DNA of 64,000 nucleotides from Tetrastigma voinierianum. Taxonomy: Eukaryota > Streptophyta > Magnoliopsida > Vitales > Vitaceae. Position numbers and translations under genes: made by a program. The notes under the pieces are model-generated. The model saw only the letters and a list, made by a program, of their open reading frames with translations. It was not told where the DNA came from and did no database searches. This document shows positions 34,189-45,310 of the stretch, one piece after another; position 1 is the first letter of the stretch; every line of letters begins with the position of its first letter. The stretch covers positions 1,798,001 to 1,862,000 of the forward strand of contig JAEQBH010000128.1 in assembly GCA_016808115.1 (NCBI GenBank), read 5' to 3'.

Positions 34189-35204
34189 TGATGCAAGAGT
34201 TTCTACAACAAATATTGAGATTTCGATCTTAATTATGGAAAATTCATATTTGGGAGGCTATGACACCTTGGAGACATCAAATATGTTTATATTTTGATTT
34301 GAATTTGTTTTATTTTTAGAACGTTCTTTCTCCAAGTCAAAGTAATAGTTGCTTTATTTAATTTAGAAAGTTTTTTTCCTAGTTAAAGTAGGAGTTTCTA
34401 TTTCTTTTTAGAAGTTGCTTTATATAAATTAGAAAGTCTTTGTTTTCCAAGTCAAAGTACGAGTTTCTTTATTGGATTTAGAAAGTATGAGGCTATATAT
34501 ACCCCCCTAATTTAGTCTTTTGACAATTCAATTCAAATTTAAAAATATTTTTAGATTTTTCTTTTTAAGAGTTATTTCTTGTTCTCTTATCTCTTAGGTG
34601 GATTCCCTTGAGTGGCGAGTTCGTTGCTTCTTATCCCTAAGTGGATTCCTTGGGTGGCAAAATATATATCTTGTTCTTTAATCTCTTGGGTGGATTCCCT
34701 TAAGTGGTGAGTTCATGGCTTCTTATCTCTTGGTGGATTCCTTGAGTGGTAAAATAAGTACCTATCATTCTATAACCTCTACTCATCTCGTCATCTTCTC
34801 TTTTTAACTTTCCAAATCCAATTCTCCAACCACAACCTAAAACTTTCAAAATCTGGTTCCATACTTCTAAAACCTTTCCATATACTTTGTTTCACTCTAG
34901 GAACAATAAAAACCATCGTCCCTAACCTTGGAGAAACCCAAATTCATCCATTGCCCTAACCTACCTTAGAAAAACCCGAAAACCTCAAATTAGCTCAAAA
35001 CAAGGTTGTTTTGCATCAAACCAAACTCAAACATTTCCAAAACTAAAATCCTTTATTCTAAACCGTAATTCCATCATATATAAACCCTAAACTGGCCTTA
35101 TAACCTTTGTGACCAGACCTATCCCTTACCCATCAAAATTCTACCCCATCACCCTAACTTATCCAAACCATTAGATTATTCATCACGGTCCCAACCTTGC
35201 ATCA
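34189..35204 (+). repeat. 5' LTR of the outer element
   Basis: A 1,016-bp LTR with perfect 9-bp inverted ends TGATGCAAG and CTTGCATCA. It has a TATA-type box at about 34,491-34,502 and GTGGATTCCCTTGAGTGG-based direct repeats at 34,595-34,755. It matches the other two LTRs of the family in the window. Confidence 0.9.
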
Positions 35205-35207
35205 AAG

Positions 35208-35219
35208 TGGTATTAAAAC
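35208..35219 (+). promoter_or_regulatory. Primer-binding site of the outer element
   Basis: TGGTATTAAAAC, three bases after the LTR end, is a diverged match to TGGTATCAGAGC, the initiator-Met tRNA site. Confidence 0.7.
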
Positions 35220-35367
35220 TCATGGTTTGATGGTTGATTAGAATCTAAGAGGCGTTCTTGGTTCTAAATACAAGAGTTATAATTATGGTTCGAGTTGTTC
35301 GCAAACTGGAAAACAAAAGCATATTGCTGATCTTGAGACTCTTACTCAACATCTACAACAACGTTTG
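35220..35367 (+). pseudogene. gag-like N-terminal stub, interrupted
   Basis: The plus frame here includes HIADLETLTQHLQQRL, a polar, heptad-like segment of the kind found near the start of retroelement gag. The frame is cut at GTTTG by the Tekay-like insertion and resumes, in phase, at 61,381, where about 35 more codons lead to a stop. No capsid major homology region, zinc knuckle or pol domain is present. Function is unknown: it may be a relic of a deleted gag, or a minimal ORF kept for translation or packaging. The same continuation is seen at 9,121 in the left copy. Confidence 0.5.
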
Positions 35368-35470
35368 TGTGACGCCCCAAAACCCGGGGGTCCGTTGACT
35401 ACCCGTCAACCCGCGGAATACTCGTGAATGTCGGGTAACCCGACATTTTTCACGAAAATCGGGCAGAGTC
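35368..35470 (-). repeat. 3' LTR of Tekay-like element, end portion, with hairpin
   Basis: The last ~100 bp of the LTR. 35,423-35,454 forms a hairpin: CGTGAATGTCGGG pairs with CCCGACATTTTTCACG with a 2-base bulge and a 3-base loop. It ends in GAGTC, the target duplication of the solo LTR. Confidence 0.85.
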
Positions 35471-35543
35471 TGATTAGTACCCAAAAAGTGCTATTTTGAA
35501 CCCTATTTTAGATAGGTTTTGAGTGCTTTTTGTGCACTAATCA
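35471..35543. repeat. Terminal hairpin of the 1.6-kb solo LTR
   Basis: TGATTAGTACCCAAAAAGTG-type sequence (35,471-35,492) is complementary at 18 of 22 positions to 35,522-35,543, separated by 29 bases. The arm is the LTR terminus itself. Confidence 0.85.
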
Positions 35544-35796
35544 TGTCATTATGCCAATTGAGTGTTAAGTCTTCTTAATATCACTTATGCCGTTTAGAGG
35601 TTATTTTGGGTTTGTTTGCAGGTTTTGCGCACTTTGGGAGTTGATATCGAGAAGATGTATGGCGAATCATGAAGTTTGAACTCAAATTAATCGGCCATCA
35701 ACCAACCCTAGAATCAATAGCGAAGGCAAAGTGAAGAAAAAATTGATGCGGGTTGAAGGCAGAGGATGAAATGCGGTGGAGATCCCGACAAAGCTG

Positions 35797-36062
35797 GAAT
35801 TTTCGCTAGGTTGCGAAAATTTTCGCTAGGATTAACGAAGAATTCGCAACCTTAGCTAAAATTATAACCTTCAGCGAAATTGCCAATTTTAAGCTAGACC
35901 AAACGGTTTAAGCTAGGCCTTTGTTCTAAGCGAGAATTTTGTATTTTAAGCTACTCACGAGAAAATTTCGCTAAGTAGCGAAATTTCGCTAGCTAGAAGA
36001 AATTACAGGGCTTTAACGAAATTTCTGTTTCGCTATGCACGGTGATTTCGCTACCTAGTAAT
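35797..36062. repeat. Interspersed TAGCGAAATTTCGCTA palindrome array
   Basis: TTTCGCTA/TAGCGAAA words recur about fifteen times. Perfect palindromes are GCGAAAATTTTCGC at 35,813-35,826 and TAGCGAAATTTCGCTA at 35,976-35,991. Spacing is irregular, and the intervening sequence differs. Confidence 0.85.
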
Positions 36063-37108
36063 TCTTCGACCCTATAGCGGAAATTCTTTGCCTCGATCAT
36101 GCTTTTGTATTTAATGCTAACCGAGCTTCCAAATTTGGTGTATTACTCTCTTGTCCTTTAACTTAGCCAAATTTGTAGGTTTTTTGGTATTTTCATGTAT
36201 TGAGGTGGCCTATATAAACCCCTCTCTTTTTGTAATAAAGATGGAGAATTTTGGGGGGGAGAGAAGGATTGGTAAGTTTTTGTCTCGTATTTTTTAATTA
36301 GGTTTTGCTTTTCTCTCTTCTCTCTCCTCTTTCTCTTACTTTCTTGGCTGCCAAACACCCCTCTTGAGGATGACAACTCAAGAGATGCTTGGCTAAGCCT
36401 CTTTTCTTTGAAGAGGAAGGAAGCTAGCTTGGTAGTGGGGCATATGCATGTTGTCCTCTTGTATTAAAAGCCATAGATACTGTGTTTATGACCCCCATCT
36501 TCTCAAATTAGGGTTGAATTGCATTGAATGTTATTGATTTGGTCAATACTCTCCATGTTTTAGGATACAGTGCATACTTAATGCTAGATGCACTGTGGTT
36601 CTTTAGATGGTCTTTACGAGCCTCTGAAATGATATTTAAATGTTAAGGTTTCAAATAGTAAAGGGGCCATAGATGCATGCTACATGTGTTGACTCAAATA
36701 GGAGTTGATTTCAAGGGTGAGGTTTGCTAGTTAAACATAGATCCCGGTATGCCTTGGACTATAGGTTGCATGTCATAACGAGGATAAAACGAGAGGACAC
36801 TTGTTTGCCTAACTTTACCAAGTTAGTGACCTAAATCTTCAAAGTTAACTTTCACACTTCATTTTCGGTTTTACAATTTCTCAGTTTTCAACCTTCCCAC
36901 TTTGTTTTGAAACCAAATCGAAAGAGTCCAGAATAAGCCTTGCAACCGTGCACTTATGCAAACCATTTTTGAGATGAAAACCCCATCAAAAGAAAAGATG
37001 TTGACCTGAACCACTATCTTGCGGTAAGCTTGACTACGGCGGTAGTAGGAACAGGTGTATATAATTTTTGTTGATTTTAGCTCAGCCCTCTTTGTGGCGA
37101 ATCGAGTC

Positions 37109-38622
37109 TCCTTTGTACGGGAGCTCTACCCGAATACAAAACTTTGCTATTATAAAACACATCCCCAAACAATCCCAGTGACCACACAGGTCTCATATAC
37201 AACTAAAGCGAGTAAATAATAATGACCATAGGCCCTGCATCATCACTCACAACATATATCAATATGATCACAACATAGTAAAGCGGCCCACTTGGGCCCA
37301 TAAGCAATACCCGTAAAACATACCCGACTATGAATCGACTATATCCAATAGTTTTAAGAGTTAAAATGTTTTACTCTTATACAACACATATATTACAATT
37401 AGAAAATTCTAATACATGTAGAACATCATAACCCCGAAAGCCACCAATCCAAAACTTTCTTCTAAACCACAACCTCTAGGATGACCTGGTCGCACGCTCC
37501 TGTGCACGTAAATAATATCCTCGGCAGGGTGAGCTAATGCTCGTGGTGGAATCACCTAAGTCAGGCTTCACCTCTCCATCTAAGGAAATCTCACGGTCTG
37601 TGCTCGAAATATAAGCTACACATTCTTAATACATGATCTTCTTGAATGTCTACATGATCAACTCATACTGAGTCTCGCCGACTCCCCTCGCCTCTACGCT
37701 AAGCCTCGTATAATTTTATGTTTTTATTTGGGACAACCCTCCGATGTATAAGTAATTGGACTACCCTCCGTGTATATCAATTGGGCCGTCTCAGATGATT
37801 GATATTTTTAAGTATGAACTTGCCCTTAGATCCTTATTAGTTTTAGACAACCCTCCGAACCATTTTCTCTAGACTTTCCTCATGCACTAACTCCTATCAT
37901 CCTAGGGTGCTCACAATGCATATGGAATGCATGATGCCAATTCCATTACAGTCTATATCCCATGCAAATACATCAACATGCGTATATTTACATAAAATTC
38001 AATTATGCTTGATATTGTCATGTAAATTCGCATTTCATTACATCAAAAATTAGCTCCACGTGGGCTAATGATCAAAGCAGCCAGCTTGGTCGACTTGAAT
38101 CACCCGACCAAACACATTTTCACACAAAATATATTTTCGTGTCACTATTCCTATGAACAGTAAAACCCTTGGGTTTACCATTCCGTCACTCATCAAATCA
38201 TCGGTTCACTTTGTGAACCCGCATTTCACGGCCATTCCCGGCCTTTTCCAAACCAATACATGATTTAATACAAAATTGCAAAATTTAACAACCCAAATCA
38301 GCCGTGGCAGTCACGGCTGCTCCATTTGGGTTTCAAAAATTTATAACAATTCGGTCCCAAGATTTGGGACCGATCAAACGGCCCCTCACGGCCTCATTCA
38401 GCTCAAACATCGACAAAGTACTTAAAGAAGGAATAAAACCCAAGTAGGGAGAAACCCCTACCCCTCAGAGTTTGAGAAACTCCACAAATCCGATGCCCAT
38501 CAGAGCCCTCTCTGCGTGGAAACCTTTCCTTCTTGTCCTAAGAAAGGCTGGCGACGGTCGGATTGCCGATATTCTAGAGAAAGTGGGATGTTCTCTCTTA
38601 AATATACAAAACTCAAACTTAC
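37109..38622 (-). repeat. 3' LTR of Tekay-like element, middle portion
   Basis: Matches 7,140-8,645 and 59,410-60,925. It ends at ...AAACTCAAACTTAC, where the Athila element begins; the LTR resumes at 53,905. Confidence 0.85.
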
Positions 38623-41360
38623 TGTTGTTATTTGGACCAAAACACATGTACAAGTATTATATGATGCAAAAGATTGTGTCAATCAAGGTAAATAAACCAT
38701 TAAACTCGAGTGTGGTTTCTTTAAGTATCACTTGATTAAAACATGTTTTTTTTGTAGAGTAAACCATTTTTAGGTGTGGTTTTGATCCGGTATCTGTACA
38801 GGTCTGCAATTCGACCAGTAATAAAATGGTTAAGTGGAGACTCTCGATCCACAGAGATCTAATTTTTGTCCGACTCTTTTAGCTTCTTAAGCTCCATGCT
38901 ATTTGGATGATAATCTTTGATAATGATATTTTGCTTTGAAAGCTTGAAATGAATAACGTGAAAAATGAATAAACAATAAATGAATTGAATATTGAAATAT
39001 CAAAATAACAAATTTAGATTTATGATTATCTCTAAAAAGAAAACATTGAATAATCGACTATTTGAAGAATAATTCCCTACGATGCATCTTTGCATCTTTG
39101 TTTGAACTGGATCTTTAAAAACTAGTCGAGTTAATATAGTGTGGCCCGGATCTCTCCATACCACAGTTCATCATCTCTGCCATTTGTTTCTCTCGAACCT
39201 GGGGTGAAATAACTACTTTTAAAACTAGTTGTCTTCACGATGGATATTTTTCTTTCTCAATACTTCATACCTGACATGAATGAGACTGAGCTCCTTCGAA
39301 GTGAGTCATTCATAAGTTTGCACTATCTTTGGTTCCTCGCCCCTCAAAATTGAAGTAGCTTATTCTTTCCGCCAGTTAGATCCTTGCTAACACGGGATTG
39401 AATTCACTATTGAATTGAGTGAACTCTCTATCATAGAATTTATAACTCCTCCAACTCATGCCCGGTTGCAGCGAGAAGGGGATGTATTGATTTAAATATC
39501 TCGAGGCGCAGTGAATCGTGATATGGGTTCAAATACCCAATCGAAATTGTTTTCTTACTCATGTGCCTTCTACGTGTGCCAGGGCCTCTTGGAAATCGTT
39601 TGAAACAGCCTCGTTATGGGTACAAAGGGCGAAGTAGGGATCAATTCCCAAGGCTGTAAACTTAAGCAAGTCAGTTTAACATCTGAAGTTTAAAGCTATT
39701 ATGAATGAAATCTGTGGGAAAGGTTATTCAAGATATTTACGACAATAGCATTCGATTGATAATTGGGTTTAAATTCTGATTATATACACATGGTAAAACT
39801 AGCGATCAAGAAACCCACTTGTAAATGTCGGAAGCAGGTGTTCGAAATCCCAAAATTGTGTGGAATTAAACAACATGGAGACGGTAATTTAAGAAATAAA
39901 CATGCGTATTCAGCTCGATCGCTACGATAACGTTTAGTCAAATTGACAAATACAAGCTAATCTAATCTAAAATGAATGGAAAGAAAACGAAAACAAAGAA
40001 AAGAAAAGAAAAGAAAGAAAAACAAAAATACGGGAGCCTTGGCCTCGGATCTCTGCTCAAGCGCGGAAATTTTGCTTTTACGATGTGTGACTTCGTATTT
40101 ATAGGATTACGAAGTTGGGCCCTAATTTGTCACGATCTTTGTAGATTTCACAATGGAAGTACAGCCCATATTCTTGTTGGTCGACTGGAATGCCTTATCG
40201 CGACATCGGTTAGTTTGGCACTTGTTCGCGACATTTATTAGTAAGTCATGATATTCCTTTGTTTCTTATGAAGCACCTTATGTCGCGACAAGGAATCAAT
40301 GTCGCGACATCAACATGGCCTACGCAGCCTTTAAATGATGGTTTCTGATGTCGCGACGTCAATCTTTTGTCGCGACATCACTCTATGGTTCCACAGGTTT
40401 TAACTGTTCGTTCCTGATGTCGCGACATCGATCTTTTGTCGTGACATCCTTTCGTATCTTAGCGGTCCGCTGCCCGATGATTTCGATATCGCGACATCAA
40501 TCAATCGCGACATCACTTTATGGCTCTAGCATTTGAATTGGTTGTTCCTAGTGTACGACGCCGATCTCTGTCAGCGACATCAACTTTGGTCTGCGGAGGC
40601 TTTGCGGTGTTCGATGTCGCGACCTCAATCACTGTCGTGACAGCGGCTAATGTTTTGACTTTCCAGCGATGGTTCTGATATACGCCAACATCGAATCTCT
40701 TGTGCGACATCAACTTTGAAGCTATGGTGGCAGACTGGTATCTTCTTATGTCGACATCGATCTCTTGTCGCGACGCTTCGACAACTAAGTCTCTGACCTT
40801 CAAGCCCAGGCAAGTCTCGTATGGCGACCTCGATCTCTTTGTCGCGACATCCAGTTATGGCGCTGCGACATGCGGTTTGCTTTTGGTGTCAGCGGCGTGG
40901 TCCTGCATCGCTGACAGCAGCTTAAATCACGCCAGTTTCATCTTTTCAAACTGTCGCCCAGTGTCAGGTGCTTCTCTTGTCACGACCTGATACTGTCCGC
41001 GACATCAATCGCCGTCGCGACATCACGATGTTGTCAGCGACATCATTCGTCTCTGGTTAGTCTTGATTTACCTATTGTAATGCACATGCGACATGCGTGA
41101 GTTTCAGCTGATTTTCGATGTCGCGACACATAATTGGACAATGCAAGCCAGCGCAACATTAGTTACCAGTATACGTTTCTACGCCCCTACCATTTTACGT
41201 ATTTTCTCCCATAGGTGTTGCATTTTCTTTTCTTAACTCTTTCCACATCTGCTAATAACAAATTGGTAGTTTCTTCATAATTTTGCATATTAATTATTCC
41301 TTTTCGGATGAAAATCAAACAGAAAAATGGATTAAAAATAGGTGACTTTTAAGCTCATCA
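38623..41360 (-). repeat. 3' LTR of the Athila-type element
   Basis: 2,738 bp, collinear with 51,143-53,904. The start-proximal half carries the GTCGCGAC palindrome array (40,190-41,130), with about two dozen motif copies including a perfect GATGTCGCGACATC at 40,416-40,429. The distal half (38,623-39,970) is AT-rich and noncoding. Confidence 0.88.
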
Positions 41361-41380
41361 AACTCCCCCAAACTTAAAGT
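41361..41380 (-). promoter_or_regulatory. Polypurine tract of the Athila-type element
   Basis: The minus strand reads AAGTTTGGGGGAGTT, immediately before the LTR start TGATGAGC. Confidence 0.88.
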
Positions 41381-43930
41381 TTTGCTTGTCCTCAAGCAAA
41401 GGAAAGAAAGAATTGTTTGTCCTCGAACAAAGGACGATACACGTTACACGTCTTGCGATGCTTGATCCAATTTTGGTTGAAATAAAAATACAAGAATGCA
41501 TTGTTTTACGTACATCTAACTGAGTCCAGTTCAAGGTTAGTTTTTTAATCTTTATAGTATACAAAACTAAAGCGTGAAATTGTTTACAAACCACATAATC
41601 ATTAGATCACATTGAATAATAGATTATTTTCCTTTCTCATCTTCATGCGAGTCCCTTAACTCCCTAAAGTCCTTCACAGTTTTGATTGTTTCCATATTTC
41701 CAAATTCCATAGGTTTTGTTTTTCACTTGGCCAGTCTCCACTAATAGCCAAGGTGATTTCGGCCTTGAATCAATCGGGTCTTTTGGGCTTATATTGTTAG
41801 GCTTGGGTAATGGGTAGGGATGAAGGAATTTTTTGAGTTAAGATTACCACTGAACCTTTTTCTCTCATCTTACGCTCTTTCCTTCTTTAGTTTCTTTAAT
41901 AACTCCTAAACTTCATGTTTGGAACATCTTCTTTGATTGTGATTCGATTTGTATGCTATTTCTCACTTGCAACTCAATGGGGAAATTTCCTTTGTTTTGT
42001 CGCCATTCGGGGATAGTGCAATGTTTACCTTTTAGGCTTTCTAACACTCTTAGCGAACTTTGGGTTAGTGGCTCCCCATACCAGATGGCATTAGGGTACT
42101 AGGTGTTTGAAACACCCCTAAGAACTTAATTGTTCAGAGTTAGGCCACAAGATAAAACATCACTATAAGCTTTCTTTTCTATTGCATTTAATTCTTTGCT
42201 TTTCTTTTCATCCCCTTTTTGAGTTCCTCAAAAACATATACTCCCCCAAACTTCATTTCTTTCTTCCCCCTTGAATTCCTGGGTAATCATCTGTTCTTTA
42301 TTGAAGGATTGATTTTTTTTAGGATGGGTTGGGGTTTCCATTTGCTTATTTTTGAAAAATAGGCTTGTTTGGCTCAATTTCTGGAACTAAGGTATATGCA
42401 TCAGCATATGAATAAGGATGGCTAGAATGGCTCAAACTATCCAAGAATGGCACAATATCGTCTCTTGTCGAGAATTGTATCACTAGGATTTCGCCTCAAT
42501 CAATAATCTAACAAATTCTAGAATTTGGATTAAATAGTTGTGACTAACAATAAGGATTGTATTGACTCATTTTTGTTGATGAGTAGTTAAATTACTTGAT
42601 ATTCAACAGGTTCTTTGACTTATTGTTCGTGCCTGAGCTTCAAATATGTCTTGTTCCTTCCTATTGTATTACCTTCCTCTAATACGGACTTATCGGTTAG
42701 ACTTCAGTCACTTTACTTTATTTCCAATCAAGCGCTATATTCATTTGGCCCTTATTCTACATTTATTTTATTCTAATCCTAAATGCTCCACATTCAATTC
42801 AGCTCATTACATCTCAGCAGTTTTCATTCTTGAACTAATTCCTACTTTTATTTTGAAACTATGAAACCCGCAAGCAACTTCAAAATTTATAAACAAAATA
42901 ACACAACAATTCATTTCAAATTATCATTTTATTTGATTCAATTGCAAATGTTGGATACCGCAGTATGGCTTTGGAAGGTAAAGGAGGTCGAGTTTGGGAA
43001 AAGTCTATCTCTTTCTTTTGGAAGAGACGTAAAGATATTAGGGGGATCAGTCCCCAGGTATTCAAATGAGGTACAGAATGGAGAAATTTCATTTCTCTTC
43101 TTTCCTTTCTACTGTAGTTTCCTTCTCGACTTGATCTTCCAATAGAATCTCATAGGAATCAACCTTCTTGTTTAGCTCATCTTGTCTTCTAAACCATTCA
43201 TTGTGTTTTCCATTTAGGACATTATTTCCAAAATTTGGAAGATTGTTAATCAAATCAAATTTTCTAGCCATTCTCTCGCACGTAGGATTGACATCCTTTT
43301 TGCTTCTTGTCTACATCATCGGCTTATTCTCAAAATCTTTTTGTAGAGACTTGTATAAAAATTTGAATCCCCTTTATTTATTCTCCCAATTTGGCTTCTG
43401 ATTGCCTCTCTCTTTTCTTCGCGATGGTTGGGGCGAATCACGCTTTCAGCGGTGTTATAAAGATTAGCGCTCGGCAGTTTGTAAAAAGATCGCGATCTCT
43501 TTCCTTCATTTCTTTCTTGAAGTCCTCTCTTCTTCTTTGAAGAACCTCTTTCATATGTTCTTACTTCTTTTCGATTCTTCTTCCCGATCTTGATATCTTC
43601 TTTTAACTCTTTTCATAGAAACTCCCTCCACAGATTCTTGTTGCACATTCCACTCTTTTTCTGTCTTCAAATGTATACGGATGGCATTGAGAATATTCAT
43701 TATTGAATTGTTCTCTTGTTCTCCCTTGAGCTTCCTCCTGCTCTCTGGATACTCTGTTTTGCATAGGAGAGAACTAGCTAAGGGATGGAGAAATCTAAGA
43801 GCTTCTTTTCGTCTTGCCTTCATCGTGCATGAATGTGGAAGTATTATTTTCAGAGGATTTTAAGTTCTCTTCTTCTTGACCGGCAACCCACAAAGTCCTC
43901 TCTTGTCTTGTAGGCACAGGCTTCACTTCC
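41381..43930 (-). other. Athila 3' noncoding region
   Basis: About 2.5 kb between the downstream ORF and the polypurine tract. The plus strand is pyrimidine-biased and AT-rich. A second purine tract on the minus strand (AAGTTTGGGGGAGTA, near 42,240) echoes the main one. No credible gene is seen; long 3' noncoding regions are usual for Athila. Confidence 0.55.
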
Positions 43931-43940
43931 TCTGATTTAA

Positions 43941-44858
43941 TCAGCACCCACATTTTCTTTTTTTAGTTTTGGGTGCATACTCATCACTGTCGATGGAGTG
44001 ATGTCGTGGGACTTCTTCTTCTTCTTCCCAGACTCCCTTCACCCCAGCCTTTAAACATAAAACAGTTATTGTTGCTGAGTGAGGGATCATCCCTCTCTTA
44101 TTTCCTTCATAGTACCTCGTTATAAATTTTTCAATTACTCGCCCTACATTGAGCTTGTACCCGCGAGCATCTGACAGTATTGCTTCACCGCTCTCTCCAG
44201 CGTGCACACATGCTTGGTTGGAACAAAACGGAGGCGAGAAATAGAACCATACCTTAGCCTCCTCGGTGAGGCTTCCCACCAATTCAGGGTTTTGGTCCCT
44301 CCCCTTCCTTGTCTCGGTTGTGTTTTTAAGTCGGTGAGCCTTTTGTGATCTTTTCAAGATTTGGGTTTTCAGGCTTTTGAACTTGGACCCGTCTTTGTGC
44401 CACGCCATTCCATAGGCTTCGTTAATGGCCTTGGCTCCATATGGTACCAGTACTCCTACGACGAACACGATGTTGTCTTTCACACTACCTGAATTTAAGA
44501 TAAAATTCTTTCACCAGCTGCTTTGCGTAGCCTAATTTTGATGAGCGCGGAAAGTTTCCCTGACCTCTTTGTTCAATCATCTCCTTGAAAGGGGTAATAG
44601 GGTTTCTGAATCTTCTTTCTGCTACGAACCCCTTGTTGGCATAGTCTTCCAGGTTGGAATAAGCTTCTCGATACAAAATATTCTACTTCTTCTTCTCTTA
44701 CTCTTCTTTTCCCTTGTGCATTTCTTTCTTGAAGCGTTGGTACATAAGTGCTTACGTAGGCGTCTCTTCAGCGGTTCTTCTGTTGGATTTCTTAACACGG
44801 TTGCATATATTTCTCCATGATCTCTCGAGTTGGGGACAAGGTTTGAGGTTTCAGCCAT
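43941..44858 (-). pseudogene. Athila downstream ORF (plant transposon-protein domain)
   Basis: Three minus-strand frames overlap here. 44,622-44,858 is the N-terminal part. 44,485-44,676 contains AYSNLEDYANKGFVAERRFR. 43,941-44,483 contains SLTEEAKVWFYF, then YKLNVGRVIEKFI and EGNKRGMIPHSATITVLCLK, ending in a basic tail (KTKKRKCGC). The wording matches the conserved 'putative plant transposon protein' domain often found in or near Athila-group elements. It lies after integrase, the position of the env-like ORF, but no signal peptide or membrane segment is seen, so an envelope role is not supported. 180 residues are continuous. Confidence 0.68.
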
Positions 44859-45014
44859 TTTGAAATGGAAGGAAAGTTTTAAAGTGAGGCTAGGGTTTTC
44901 AGGAAGTGAGAATCAGAAGGAAGGGAGGACGAACGATTTCTGGAAAGTGGAGCGGAAGTGGGAGGAAGTTCTCAACCGATTAACGATTCAATCAAGTTTT
45001 TGTGGGCTACTTAT

Positions 45015-45310
45015 TGTTTTATTAAATTCGCATGTCGCGACTTCAATACCAAAGTTGAAATTATATCTTTGTCATTAAAATTAGGTAAAAAATTTAGCGC
45101 CCATTGCCAATTCCATTGATGTCGCGACATAAAATTTCTTATCGCGACATAATCAACTTTGGTTGGCCAGTCGTCACTGGCTACGACATCGGTCGCTTCT
45201 ACATGAATGATGATGTCGCGACGACTCCCTCTAGGAGGAATTGCTCTTGTCGCGACTTACATCTTTTTCTTCGCCAATCTTGGTAGTGCGACATCAATCT
45301 TAAGTAGCAA
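45015..45310. repeat. GTCGCGAC palindromes in the pol-ORF spacer
   Basis: At least five copies (for example TGATGTCGCGACATA near 45,117 and TGATGTCGCGACGAC near 45,210) lie in the noncoding gap between the downstream ORF and integrase, well away from the LTRs that carry the main array. Confidence 0.8.

Larger units (their letters stand above)
35471..37103. mobile_element. Solo LTR, 1,633 bp, flanked by GAGTC
   Basis: Starts TGATTAGTACC and is flanked by GAGTC (35,466-35,470 and 37,104-37,108). The Tekay LTR continues across it, as the empty sites at about 7,138 and 59,405 show. It contains a TATA box (TATATAAACC, 36,211) and AATAAAG at about 36,233, consistent with a plus-oriented LTR promoter and RNA end. 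The wording and palindromes suggest the Athila/Tat branch. The terminus reads AATC where CA would be expected, so the last base call or boundary may be off by one. Confidence 0.82.

Noticed and set aside
38623..38662. Alternative Athila LTR end at 38,662 (TGATGCAAAAG)
   Set aside because: The 38,623-38,661 stretch aligns with 51,143-51,182 in the other LTR, so the LTR extends to 38,623.
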